Below are positions 8,305-16,502 of a DNA stretch of 64,000 nucleotides, one piece after another. Position numbers and translations under genes: made by a program. Location of the stretch: positions 62,001 to 126,000 of the forward strand of contig NZ_CAKASM010000006.1 in assembly GCF_916858675.1 (NCBI RefSeq), given 5' to 3'. Under the pieces are notes generated by a model that worked only from the letters and a program-made list of their open reading frames with translations, ran no database searches and had not been told where the DNA came from. Every line of letters starts with the position of its first letter. Positions within the stretch are counted from its first letter, which is position 1. The DNA is from Sphingomonas sp. Leaf21 (GTDB lineage Bacteria > Pseudomonadota > Alphaproteobacteria > Sphingomonadales > Sphingomonadaceae).

Positions 8305-9405
8305 ATGGGCGCGCTCCTCGAACTCGCGGTCGTCATCCCGACCTTCAACGAGCGCGCCAATGTGCCCGTGCTCATCGCCAAGCTCGACCAGGCGCTGGCC
8401 GGGCGGCGGTGGGAAGCGATCTTCGTCGACGACAACAGCCCCGACGGCACGGCGGACGCCGCACGCGAGCTGGGTCGCGCCGATCCGCGCGTGCGTGTCA
8501 TCCAACGGATCGGGCGACGCGGCCTGTCCTCGGCCTGTATCGAGGGGATGTGCGCCACCGCTGCACCCATGGTCGCGGTGATCGACGGCGATTTGCAGCA
8601 TGACGAGACGCTGCTCCCGAAGATGCTCGACCGGTTGCAGGCGGAGCCCGGGCTCGACCTCGTCGTCGGATCGCGGTTCGTCGAGGGCGGCGGGACCGGC
8701 GACTGGGACCGCGACCGCGTGGCGAAGTCGGCCTTCGCGACCCGGCTGTCGCAGCGGGTGCTGAACGTGAACCTGTCCGACCCGATGAGCGGTTTCTTCA
8801 TGGTCCGCACGCAAGTGGCGCGCGATACGGTGCCGCATCTGTCGGGGATCGGGTTCAAGATCCTGCTCGACCTGATGAGCGCCTCGCCACGCCCGCTTCG
8901 CGCCGCCGAGATGCCCTATGTCTTCCGGCTGCGGACCGAGGGCGAGTCGAAGCTCGATCATGTCGTGGCGATGGAATATCTGATCGCCCTGTACGACCGG
9001 CGCTTCGGCAAGGTGGTGCCGGTGCGCTTCGCGATGTTCTCGGCGATCGGGGTGCTGGGCGTGGGCGTGCACATGGCGGTGCTCAGCCTGTTGTTCGTCC
9101 TGCTCGGGACGAGCTTCCTGGCCGGACAGATCGTCGCGGTCGCCGCCGCGATGACCGTCAACTTCTTCCTCAACAACGCGCTGACCTATCGCGACCGGCG
9201 ACTGCGGGGGTTCCGGCCGCTGCTCGATGGATGGGTGTCGTTCTGCCTGGTCTGCTCGGTCGGGGCGATCGCCAATGTCGGGGTGGCCGCCTTCCTCCAC
9301 GATGCGCGGGCCAATGAGTGGGCGGTCTCGGCGCTGATCGGGGTGCTGATCGGCGCGGTGTGGAATTATGCGCTGTCGTCGCGGTTCGTCTGGGGGCGGT
9401 ATTGA
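8305..9405 (+). CDS. GT2 polyprenyl-phosphate glycosyltransferase fused to a GtrA membrane domain
   Basis: The 366-residue product has two parts. Residues 1-225 are a family 2 glycosyltransferase of the dolichol-phosphate mannose synthase type, with VDDNSPDGT at 41-49 and DGDLQHDE at 94-101 for nucleotide-sugar and metal binding. Residues about 235-362 are a four-helix GtrA-like domain (MFSAIGVLGVGVHMAV, NFFLNNALTYRDRR). Such fusions transfer a sugar to undecaprenyl phosphate on the cytoplasmic face and are thought to help flip the product. The convergent PMT-family gene next door could use this lipid-linked sugar as donor. The sugar and acceptor are unknown. The frame is open upstream into leuB, but the ATG at 8305 gives the family N-terminus. 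Confidence 0.88.
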   Translation: MGALLELAVVIPTFNERANVPVLIAKLDQALAGRRWEAIFVDDNSPDGTADAARELGRADPRVRVIQRIGRRGLSSACIEGMCATAAPMVAVIDGDLQHDETLLPKMLDRLQAEPGLDLVVGSRFVEGGGTGDWDRDRVAKSAFATRLSQRVLNVNLSDPMSGFFMVRTQVARDTVPHLSGIGFKILLDLMSASPRPLRAAEMPYVFRLRTEGESKLDHVVAMEYLIALYDRRFGKVVPVRFAMFSAIGVLGVGVHMAVLSLLFVLLGTSFLAGQIVAVAAAMTVNFFLNNALTYRDRRLRGFRPLLDGWVSFCLVCSVGAIANVGVAAFLHDARANEWAVSALIGVLIGAVWNYALSSRFVWGRY

Positions 9406-9414
9406 GCGTGGTAC

Positions 9415-9491
9415 GTGCCCTTCGCCTTCTCCCAGTGCGAACGGACGTCCGACCCGGAACCTGTTAAGCCTGGGCGACGTCCAAGGCCGCG
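9415..9491. repeat. Degenerate inverted repeat between convergent genes
   Basis: Arms resembling TTCGCCTTCTCCCAGTGCGAACGG and CCTGGGCGACGTCCAAGG face each other across about 20 bases. They resemble the arms near 24211 and 27630. The element fills the gap between the GT2-GtrA gene and the PMT gene and may act as a bidirectional terminator. Confidence 0.5.
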
Positions 9492-9498
9492 CGACGCG

Positions 9499-10743
9499 TT
9501 ACCGCCAGTCCGCGAACCAGGCCCAGCGCAGGAACGACCTGGGGCCCGCCAGCGCCCCCGCGGTCAGGATCGGATAGAAATAGGCGAACAGGCACAGCGC
9601 CGCGACCAGATAGGCCTCGTCCCAATCGCGCATCGCCGCCCGCCACCGGTCGATCGCCACCGCCAGCGCGACCGACAGCCAGATCGCGGGCAGAAAGTAA
9701 TAATAATAGAAGCCCAATGACTTCGGAATGATCGCCCAGACCGCGAAGCCCCCGATCCACAAGGCCGCCGCGAACCCCAGCCTGATGTCTCTGGTCCGCA
9801 GCCAGGCAAGCGCGCACGCCGCCACCGCGACCAGTCCGCCCCACATCACCGCCGGATTGCCGAGCAGGAAGATGCCGCGCTGCGCTCCATCGGCGACCTC
9901 GTAGAAATACCAGATCGGCCGCCCGATCACCGGCCAGCTCCACCAGGTCGACTGATAGGTGTGCGGCGGCAGGATCTGCGTCTGGCGCGCATACATCTCC
10001 GCCTGGAAGGGCAGGAGGTTCGCCCACGTCATCGGCTCACGCGCATAGAAGAAGGCGGGGGCGAAGGTCGCCGCATAGGCAAGCCCGGCCGCCAGTCCGA
10101 GCAGCCCCCAGGCCGACCACCAGCTCAGGCCCGGCCAGCGGCTCGAGTCGGCGCGCTTCATCAGGACGAAACCGATCGCCGCATAGCCGAGATAGGGCAC
10201 CGCCGCCCATTTGACGCCCGCCGCCAGGCCCAGCAGCACCGCACCCAGCGTCCAGCGCCACCGGCTCTGCACGACGCTGCCCCGCATCGCCCAGCCCATC
10301 GCGGCGACCGCCAGCACGACGAACGCCGCCATGAAGCCGTCGAGCATCGCGATCCGCGCCTGGATCAGCACCATGAAATTGACGAGGGTCAGGAGCCCGC
10401 CGATCCCCGCCGCGCGGGTGCGCCGCGTCATCAACCAGACGATCGCGAACACGCCCCCGACGATCGCCGTCCCCGCGACCGTCGACAATGCCCGCCAGCC
10501 GAGCGGATCGTCACCGAAGATCATCATGCCCAGCGCGATCAGGATCTTGCCGAGCAACGGGTGCTCGATATTCACCGGCCCATCCAGCGCCAGCAGCGTC
10601 CGGGCGGCGGGGACATAATGGATCTCGTCGAATACCAGCATGTGCGGCGTGGTCAGTCGCCAGCAGAACAGCGCCTGCGCCGCGATCAGCAGGGCAAGCA
10701 GCGTCGGGACCGGACGGCTGAACGGGGCAAGCAGGCGGCGCAT
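9499..10743 (-). CDS. PMT-family (GT39) membrane glycosyltransferase
   Basis: A 414-residue integral membrane protein with about ten helices. The first periplasmic loop holds VFDEIHYVPAA with the catalytic-type Asp39-Glu40 pair, followed by NIEHPLLGK, both hallmarks of protein O-mannosyltransferases. Relatives move a sugar from a polyprenyl-phosphate carrier onto proteins or lipids at the periplasmic face. The convergent neighbour encodes a matching lipid-linked sugar synthase. Glycosylation of a protein or an envelope lipid is the likely role, but I cannot tell which. The ATG at 10743 gives a short basic N-terminus before the first helix. Confidence 0.87.
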   Translation of the reverse strand: MRRLLAPFSRPVPTLLALLIAAQALFCWRLTTPHMLVFDEIHYVPAARTLLALDGPVNIEHPLLGKILIALGMMIFGDDPLGWRALSTVAGTAIVGGVFAIVWLMTRRTRAAGIGGLLTLVNFMVLIQARIAMLDGFMAAFVVLAVAAMGWAMRGSVVQSRWRWTLGAVLLGLAAGVKWAAVPYLGYAAIGFVLMKRADSSRWPGLSWWSAWGLLGLAAGLAYAATFAPAFFYAREPMTWANLLPFQAEMYARQTQILPPHTYQSTWWSWPVIGRPIWYFYEVADGAQRGIFLLGNPAVMWGGLVAVAACALAWLRTRDIRLGFAAALWIGGFAVWAIIPKSLGFYYYYFLPAIWLSVALAVAIDRWRAAMRDWDEAYLVAALCLFAYFYPILTAGALAGPRSFLRWAWFADWR

Positions 10744-10885
10744 GAATCAGTCATGGCGGCGGCGCGAGGGCGGAGCAATGGCTTTGGTGTGCCTTCATCG
10801 CGGCCCGGCAAGGGCACGATCGTTTATCACGCCGGCCCCATCCCCCTGGGACTGACCGTCGCGGCGCGTATCAAAATGTGAATGC

Positions 10886-10900
10886 AATGGTCAGACAATT
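10886..10900. promoter_or_regulatory. GntR-type operator candidate upstream of the GH35 gene
   Basis: AATGGTCAGACAATT is an imperfect palindrome (AATnGTCnGACnATT). Bases 10888-10898 fit the FadR-type GntR consensus TNGTNNNACNA. It lies 99-113 bases before the beta-galactosidase start. TTGACG at 10900-10905 could be a -35 box overlapping it, but no good -10 follows. Confidence 0.5.
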
Positions 10901-10998
10901 TGACGAAGCCGCGCGCCCATGGCACCGATGGCGCATCGGGAGGGGCCGGACGTATTCGTCCGACACATGGCGCCCCACGAGCATTGCGGGAGAGTGAC

Positions 10999-12861
10999 GT
11001 GACGCGACTGGTTCGATCAGCGATCATCGGCGGAGTTCTGGCGGCGACGGCGCTGTCGCCGCTCGGCGCGCAGACCCCGACCGCCAATGACGGCCCCGCG
11101 CGAAGCTTCTCGGTCGAGGGCAAGGGCTTCCTGCGCAACGGCCAGCCGCATCAGGTGATCTCCGGCGAGATGCATTATGTGCGCATTCCGAGGGCCTATT
11201 GGCGCGACCGGCTGCGCAAGGCCAAGGCGATGGGGCTCAACACCATCACCACCTACGCCTTCTGGAACGCGCATGAACCGCGCCCCGGCGTGTACGATTT
11301 CAGCGGGCAGAACGATATCGTGGCCTTCATCCGCGACGCGCAGGCCGAGGGGCTGGACGTGATCCTGCGGCCTGGTCCCTATGTCTGCGCCGAATGGGAA
11401 TTGGGTGGCTATCCGGCATGGCTGCTCAAGGATCGCAAGCTGGTGCTGCGATCGACCGATCCCAAATATACCGCCGCCGTCGATCGCTGGCTGATGCGGC
11501 TCGGGCAGGAGGTGAAGCCGCTGCTCCTGAAGAATGGCGGCCCGATCGTCGCGGTGCAGCTCGAGAACGAATATGGCGCGTTCGGAGACGATCAGGCCTA
11601 TCTGCGCGGGCTGGAGGCGAGCTACAAGCGTGCCGGGTTCGCCGACGGGATCCTGTTCACCTCGAACCAGGGCGGGGACCTCGCCAAGGGTTCGCTGCCC
11701 AATCTGCCCTCGGTCGTGAATTTCGGTTCGGGCGGCGCGCAAAGCTCGGTCGCCAAGCTGGAGGCCTATCGCCCCGATGGCCTGCGCATGGTCGGCGAAT
11801 ATTGGGCGGGCTGGTTCGACAAATGGGGCGAGGAGCACCACGAGACCGACGGCAGGAAAGAGGCCGAGGAAATGGCCTATATGCTCAAGCGCGGCTACTC
11901 GATCTCGCTCTACATGGTGCATGGCGGCACCACCTTCGGCTGGATGAACGGCGCGGATTCGCACACCGGCAAGGATTACCATCCCGACACGACCAGCTAT
12001 GACTATGACGCGCCGATCGATGAGGCGGGCAATCCGAGGTACAAATACGGGCTGATCGCCGCCGCCATCGCCGAGGTGACCGGCAAGCCCGCCGCGCCGA
12101 CACCTGCCGCCACCGTGGCGACGACCTTCCCGGTCTCGGCGGTGCGGCGCAGCGCGTCGCTATGGGACAATCTGCCGCCCCCCGTGCGCGCCGCACAGCC
12201 CAGGACGTTCGAGGAACTCGACCAGAATTACGGCTATGTCCTCTACCGCGTCACCGTGCCTGCGGGTGCGGCGGCGCCGCTGACGCTGAAGGGTATGCAC
12301 AGCTATGCCCAGGTCTATATGGACAAGGCCCTGGTCGGTACGCTCGACCGGCGGCTGGATCAGGAGACGATCGAGCTGCCTGCGCGCGTCAAGCCGATGG
12401 TGGTCGACATCCTGGTCGAGAATACCGGTCGCGTGAACTACTCGCACGCCATTCGCACCGAGCAGACCGGCCTGACGGGTGCGGTGACGCTGGCGGGGCG
12501 GTCGCTGAGCGACTGGCAGATGTTCCGCCTGCCGATGGACGATCTGGCTAGGCTGAAGCTGTCGGCCAAGCCCTGCACCGGGCCCTGTTTCTACGAGGCG
12601 GAGATGACGGTCTCCAAGCCCGGCGACACCTATCTCGACATGCGCGGCGCGCATAAGGGACAGCTATGGCTGAACGACCATAATCTGGGTCGTTTCTGGG
12701 GGATCGGGCCGGTCCATACGCTCTATACCCCCGCGCCCTGGTTGAAGGCGGGGGCGAACCGCATCCTGTTCTTCGACCTGACCGGGGATGCCGGCGACAA
12801 GCTGACGACGGTGGCCAAGCCGATCTATGGCAAGGTCACCAATCATCGCGAGGCCCAGTAG
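10999..12861 (+). CDS. Secreted glycoside hydrolase family 35 beta-galactosidase
   Basis: GH35 enzymes release terminal beta-galactose by a retaining mechanism. The start is the GTG at 10999, preceded by GGGAG at 10988-10992; the longer open frame to 10882 is not family-like. Residues 1 to about 25 form a signal peptide ending LSPLGAQ. The catalytic TIM barrel follows, with QLENEYG (acid/base Glu191) and GEYWAGWFDKWG (nucleophile Glu267). C-terminal jelly-roll domains contain GQLWLNDHNLGRFW. The 620-residue length is normal. It is probably periplasmic or exported and acts on plant or microbial galactosides. No transporter or other sugar-catabolism gene adjoins it. Confidence 0.93.
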   Translation: MTRLVRSAIIGGVLAATALSPLGAQTPTANDGPARSFSVEGKGFLRNGQPHQVISGEMHYVRIPRAYWRDRLRKAKAMGLNTITTYAFWNAHEPRPGVYDFSGQNDIVAFIRDAQAEGLDVILRPGPYVCAEWELGGYPAWLLKDRKLVLRSTDPKYTAAVDRWLMRLGQEVKPLLLKNGGPIVAVQLENEYGAFGDDQAYLRGLEASYKRAGFADGILFTSNQGGDLAKGSLPNLPSVVNFGSGGAQSSVAKLEAYRPDGLRMVGEYWAGWFDKWGEEHHETDGRKEAEEMAYMLKRGYSISLYMVHGGTTFGWMNGADSHTGKDYHPDTTSYDYDAPIDEAGNPRYKYGLIAAAIAEVTGKPAAPTPAATVATTFPVSAVRRSASLWDNLPPPVRAAQPRTFEELDQNYGYVLYRVTVPAGAAAPLTLKGMHSYAQVYMDKALVGTLDRRLDQETIELPARVKPMVVDILVENTGRVNYSHAIRTEQTGLTGAVTLAGRSLSDWQMFRLPMDDLARLKLSAKPCTGPCFYEAEMTVSKPGDTYLDMRGAHKGQLWLNDHNLGRFWGIGPVHTLYTPAPWLKAGANRILFFDLTGDAGDKLTTVAKPIYGKVTNHREAQ

Positions 12862-12878
12862 ATCGGGCGAGGGGGGCG

Positions 12879-13372
12879 CCCCTCCACCACCCGGCTTTGC
12901 CGGGCGGTCCCCCTCCCCATCGGAGATGGGGAGGATTTGGGTCACCCTGCTCCTCCCCAAGCCATGCTTGGGGAGGGGGACCGCCGCGAAGCGGTGGTGG
13001 AGGGGCATGGCCGCCCGCCAAGCTTACTCGGTCGCGCCGATCGGGCGTGGGGCCAGCCCCTCCACCACCCGGCTTCGCCGGGCGGTCCCCCTCCCCATCG
13101 GAGATGGGGAGGATTTGGGTTACCTTATTCCTCCCCAAGCCAAGCTTGGGGAGGGGGACCGCCGCGAAGCGGTGGTGGAGGGGCATGGCCGCCCGCCAAA
13201 CTCACTCGGTCGCGCCGATCGGGCGTGGGGCCAACCCCTCCACCACCCGGCTTCGCCGGGCGGTCCCCCTCCCCATCGGAGATGGGGAGGATTTGGTCAC
13301 CCTATTCCTCCCCAAGCCAAGCTTGGGGAGGGGGACCGCCGCGAAGCGGGGGTGGAGGGGCATGGCCGCGGA
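12879..13372. repeat. Tandem array, about 178-base unit, three copies
   Basis: CCCCTCCACCACCCGGC recurs at 12879, 13057 and 13235, exactly 178 bases apart. Each unit has a left family A element (CCCGGC/GCCGGG, then CTCCCCATCGGAGATGGGGAG) and a right element in opposite orientation (CCCCAAGC/GCTTGGGG, then ACCGCCGCGAAGCGGTGG). A short unique spacer (CGGTCGCGCCGATCGGGCG) separates units. The last unit is incomplete. It fills the gap between the beta-galactosidase and lipoprotein genes; frames open through it are spurious. Confidence 0.93.
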
Positions 13373-13378
13373 CCGGTC

Positions 13379-13684
13379 CTACCGGACCGCCGCCGCCTGG
13401 TTCGCCACGATCGCTTCGCGCTGTTCCGGGCTCATCGCGCTGGCATTGACGTCGGCCGCCTTGATCGCGTCGGCGCGGTCCTCGGCATAGTCGCGGGTCT
13501 TCTCGGCCTGTTTGTCGAGCATCTTGGCCTGGTTGCGCAGCGCATCGGCCTGGGTTTCCATGCCGTCGGCGCGGTTGTCGGCGGCCTTCTCGACATTCTC
13601 GGCAAGCTTGTCGGTGCCCTTGCTGTTGCACGCCGACAGCGACACGAGGCCTGCGGCCAGCAATAGGATGATGCGGGTCTTCAT
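13379..13684 (-). CDS. Small lipoprotein, unknown function
   Basis: A 101-residue protein with a lipoprotein signal (MKTRIILLLAAGLVSLSAC, lipobox Cys19). The mature part is very hydrophilic and helical, rich in Ala, Asp, Glu and Lys, with repeated KLAENVEKAADNRADGM and KQAEKTRDYAEDRADAIK segments suggesting a coiled coil like a small Lpp-type protein. It is probably anchored in the outer or inner membrane facing the periplasm. The stop lies at the edge of the repeat array. I chose 13684 because it begins the lipoprotein signal; the frame is open further upstream without one. No named family is recognised. Confidence 0.8.
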   Translation of the reverse strand: MKTRIILLLAAGLVSLSACNSKGTDKLAENVEKAADNRADGMETQADALRNQAKMLDKQAEKTRDYAEDRADAIKAADVNASAMSPEQREAIVANQAAAVR

Positions 13685-13820
13685 TGTCTTCCTCCCTGTT
13701 GGAACAGGCCGACATAACCGGATCGGGCACATTTCCGTTCCGCTCGGGTAACGGTGACACAAGGGGCCGAGCGTCGGAATATCCTTGAACCCCGCTCCCC
13801 GGACCGGCAAATGGGCGGAT

Positions 13821-15029
13821 ATGAAGCGCAAGACTGGCCAGGACCGTTCGATCACCACCAAGTGGCGCCCCGCGACGCAGGCCGTGCGCGGCGGCACCGC
13901 GCGGTCGGAATATGGCGAGACGTCCGAGGCGCTCTTCCTGACTTCGGGCTATTGTTACGACCGCGCGGGCGATGCCGCGGCGCGGTTCGCGGGCGAGCAG
14001 GACGGGATGACCTATTCCCGCCTGCAGAACCCGACCGTCGAGATGCTGGAACAGCGTATCGCGCTCCTCGAAGGGGCCGAGGCGTGCCGGACCATGGCGT
14101 CGGGCATGGCGGCGATGACGGCGGTGCTGCTCTGCCAGTTGCAGGCGGGCGACCATCTGGTCGGCGGGCGTGCGGCCTTCGGATCGTGCCGGTGGCTGAC
14201 CGACACGCTGCTGCCCAAGTTCGGCATCGCGACCACCGTGGTCGATGCGCGCGACCCGCAGGCGTTCCTCGACGCGGTCCGCCCAGAGACCAAGGTCTTC
14301 TTCTTCGAGACGCCCGCCAACCCGACGATGGACGTCGCCGATCTGGAGGCGATCTGCGCCATCGCACGCGAGCGCGGCATCACCACGGTCGTCGACAATG
14401 CCTTCGCGACGCCCGCGCTCCAGCGGCCGATGGACTTCGGCGCGGACGTGACCGCCTATTCCGCGACCAAGATGATGGACGGGCAGGGGCGCGTGCTGGC
14501 GGGTGCGGTGTGCGGGACCGAGGACTTCATCACCAACACCCTGCTGCCCTTCACCCGCAACACCGGGCCGACGCTGTCGGCGTTCAACGCCTGGGTGGTG
14601 CTGAAGGGGCTGGAGACGCTGGACCTGCGTATCCATCGCCAGTCGGAGTCGGCGATCAAGGTCGCAAGGTTTCTCGAAACCCGCGTGCCGCGCGTGCTGT
14701 GCCCCGGTCTGCCCAGCCATCCGCAGCATGAACTCGCCATGCGCCAGATGAAGGCGGCGGGCAGCATCTTCGCGCTCGAACTCGATGGCGGGCGGCAACA
14801 GGCGCATGGGCTGCTCGATGCGCTGGAGCTGATCGACATTTCGAACAATATCGGCGACTCGCGCTCGCTGATGACCCATCCCGCCTCGACCACCCATGCC
14901 GGTGTCGCCGAGGAAAAGCGGATCGAGATGGGGATCGGCGAGGGGATGCTTCGCCTCAATGTCGGGCTGGAGGATGCGGACGACCTGATCGACGATCTCG
15001 GCCAGGCGCTCAGCGCCGTGGGTCTGTGA
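13821..15029 (+). CDS. metZ: O-succinylhomoserine sulfhydrylase
   Basis: MetZ makes homocysteine from O-succinylhomoserine and sulfide in methionine synthesis. The 402-residue product is a Cys/Met metabolism PLP enzyme, with YSRLQNPTVEMLEQRIA near the N-terminus, the PLP lysine at 217 in AYSATKMMDGQGRVLAG, and MTHPASTTHAGV near the C-terminus. YSRLQNPTV and the direct-sulfhydrylation context point to MetZ rather than cystathionine gamma-synthase. That choice is moderate to strong. apaG starts with a 4-base overlap (GTGA), and a LysR gene overlaps that in turn, so the three are likely one operon. Confidence 0.92.
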   Translation: MKRKTGQDRSITTKWRPATQAVRGGTARSEYGETSEALFLTSGYCYDRAGDAAARFAGEQDGMTYSRLQNPTVEMLEQRIALLEGAEACRTMASGMAAMTAVLLCQLQAGDHLVGGRAAFGSCRWLTDTLLPKFGIATTVVDARDPQAFLDAVRPETKVFFFETPANPTMDVADLEAICAIARERGITTVVDNAFATPALQRPMDFGADVTAYSATKMMDGQGRVLAGAVCGTEDFITNTLLPFTRNTGPTLSAFNAWVVLKGLETLDLRIHRQSESAIKVARFLETRVPRVLCPGLPSHPQHELAMRQMKAAGSIFALELDGGRQQAHGLLDALELIDISNNIGDSRSLMTHPASTTHAGVAEEKRIEMGIGEGMLRLNVGLEDADDLIDDLGQALSAVGL

Positions 15030-15424
15030 AGGCGCTCTTCCCCCACGCGTTGACCAGCGGGCCGGTGACGGTCCGCGTGTCGGTCAGTTATCTGCCCGAG
15101 CAGTCCGAGCCGGAGCGGGGGCGCTGGTTCTGGGCCTATCATATCCGCATCGAGAATGAGGGCGACCAGGCGGTGCAACTGCTCACCCGCCGCTGGATCA
15201 TCACCGACGGACGCGGCGCGCGCCATTCGGTCGAGGGCGAGGGCGTGGTCGGCGAACAGCCGGTGATCCAGCCGGGCGCCTCCTATGACTATGTCTCGGG
15301 CTGTCCGCTGGCGACGACCAGCGGCGCGATGCAGGGCAGCTATCGCATGGTGGGTGCGGACGGCGTGACCTTCGACGCGGCCATTCCCCATTTCGCGCTG
15401 ATCGCCCCGGCGGTGGAATCGTGA
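15026..15424 (+). CDS. apaG: ApaG-domain protein
   Basis: ApaG proteins are small immunoglobulin-like beta-sandwiches. They were first linked to Co2+ and diadenosine tetraphosphate phenotypes; the molecular role is unclear. The 132-residue product has the family core VRVSVSYLPEQS, FWAYHIRIENEGDQAVQLLTR, and SYDYVSGCPLATTSGAMQGSY. The GTG start at 15026 overlaps the metZ stop, and its own stop overlaps the LysR start, so it is translationally coupled on both sides. Confidence 0.93.
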   Translation: MKALFPHALTSGPVTVRVSVSYLPEQSEPERGRWFWAYHIRIENEGDQAVQLLTRRWIITDGRGARHSVEGEGVVGEQPVIQPGASYDYVSGCPLATTSGAMQGSYRMVGADGVTFDAAIPHFALIAPAVES

Positions 15425-16200
15425 AGCGGACGCATCTCCCGCTCAACGGCTTGCGCGTGCTCGACGCCGCGGCGCGCCACCTCAGCTTCACCCGCGCCGC
15501 CGACGAACTGGCGGTTACCCCGGCGGCGGTGGGGCAGCAGATCCGCGCGCTGGAGGATACGCTGGGCGTCGTCCTGTTCCGCCGCACGACACGCGGCCTG
15601 GAGCTGACGCCCGAGGCGGAAGCTGGCCTCGCGCCGCTGCGCGCCGGTTTCCTGCAGTTCGAGGATGCCGTGCGCGCGATGCAGGCGGGCCAGTCGTCCA
15701 AGTCGCTGACCATCGCCGCGCCGCGCGACGTGACCGAGAAATGGCTGATGCCGCGCCTCGCCGCGATCGCCGCGAGCGATCCCGATTTGCGCTTCTCGCT
15801 GATCGCATCGGATGAGGGGCTGGATTTCACCGAGGCCAATCTGGACCTCGCCATCCGCTGGGGCGACGGGCCCGGCGGGCTGGAGGGCGAGGCGATCGAG
15901 TCCGACGGGATGATCCCCATTGGCCCCGCCGATGCGCCGCTGATCGCCTGGCCCGGCGCGCCGGAGGAGGGCACGCCGCTGGTCCGGGTCACCGATGCGG
16001 GCCTTGCGATCGACGCGGTCGCGGCGGGGCTTGGCCGCGCGGTCGTGCCGCAACTGCTCGCCGAACGCGATCTTGCGGAGGGGCGGGTGACGGCCACCGG
16101 CGAGGCGGTCCCGTCCCGCATGGGATACTGGCTGGTCGCACCGCTGCCGCAATGGCGCCAGCAGAAGGTCAAGTCGCTGGTCGAGGCTTTGGGGGGCTAA
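15421..16200 (+). CDS. LysR-family transcriptional regulator (GcvA-like)
   Basis: A 259-residue regulator. The N-terminal winged helix-turn-helix spans about residues 5-62 (LRVLDAAARHLSFTRAADEL, VTPAAVGQQIRALED) and has the GcvA/AmpR-type start LPLNGLRVLDAAARH. The C-terminal periplasmic-binding-like effector domain is shorter than usual (about 165 residues rather than 200). It starts at a GTG overlapping the apaG stop. Co-transcription with metZ-apaG suggests control of this operon or of sulfur metabolism, but no operator is evident. Effector unknown. Confidence 0.9.
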   Translation: MKRTHLPLNGLRVLDAAARHLSFTRAADELAVTPAAVGQQIRALEDTLGVVLFRRTTRGLELTPEAEAGLAPLRAGFLQFEDAVRAMQAGQSSKSLTIAAPRDVTEKWLMPRLAAIAASDPDLRFSLIASDEGLDFTEANLDLAIRWGDGPGGLEGEAIESDGMIPIGPADAPLIAWPGAPEEGTPLVRVTDAGLAIDAVAAGLGRAVVPQLLAERDLAEGRVTATGEAVPSRMGYWLVAPLPQWRQQKVKSLVEALGG

Positions 16201-16340
16201 CCCCTCCGCCAACCCGAAGGCCACGCCTGGTTGCCACGTCGCCCATGGTGACGTGGCGTGAGGCGCTAACGAGAGAGCGCGGTAGGGCCTCTCACATCCC
16301 ATCGACGCCGCAACCGGCGCCCGGGCCGCTGCGCCGTAAA

Positions 16341-16494
16341 TCCTCCCCATCTCCAATGGGGAGGGGGACCGCCAGCCGCGGGCTGGTGGTGGAGGGGCGG
16401 GGTGCCTTCGCAAGGTGCGGGGTTTGTCGCAGGGGAATGCCCCTCCACCATGCTGCGCATGGTCCCCCTCCCCAAGCCGAGCTTGGGGAGGAAT
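16341..16494. repeat. Two family A palindromic repeats
   Basis: One unit at about 16341-16400 has CTCCCCATCTCCAATGGGGAG and CCGCCAGCCGCGGGCTGGTGG hairpins. An inverted unit at about 16438-16494 has CCACCATGCTGCGCATGGT and CTCCCCAAGCCGAGCTTGGGG hairpins. They fill most of the gap between the convergent LysR and hslO genes and may act as bidirectional terminators. Confidence 0.82.
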
Positions 16495-16502
16495 AAAAGG
16501 GG

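Noticed and set aside
10882-10998. Longer start for the GH35 gene
   Set aside because: It would place 39 polar residues before the signal peptide; the GTG at 10999 has a good ribosome site and begins the signal peptide directly.
12879-13372. CRISPR array
   Set aside because: Units are 178 bases with internal inverted elements and near-identical spacers. There are no short repeats with unique spacers and no cas genes. The same holds for 62545-63019.
13685-13820. SAM-II riboswitch before metZ
   Set aside because: SAM-II leaders occur before metZ in related bacteria, but I do not see the conserved pseudoknot sequences here. Only a short CCTGTT/AACAGG inverted repeat is present.
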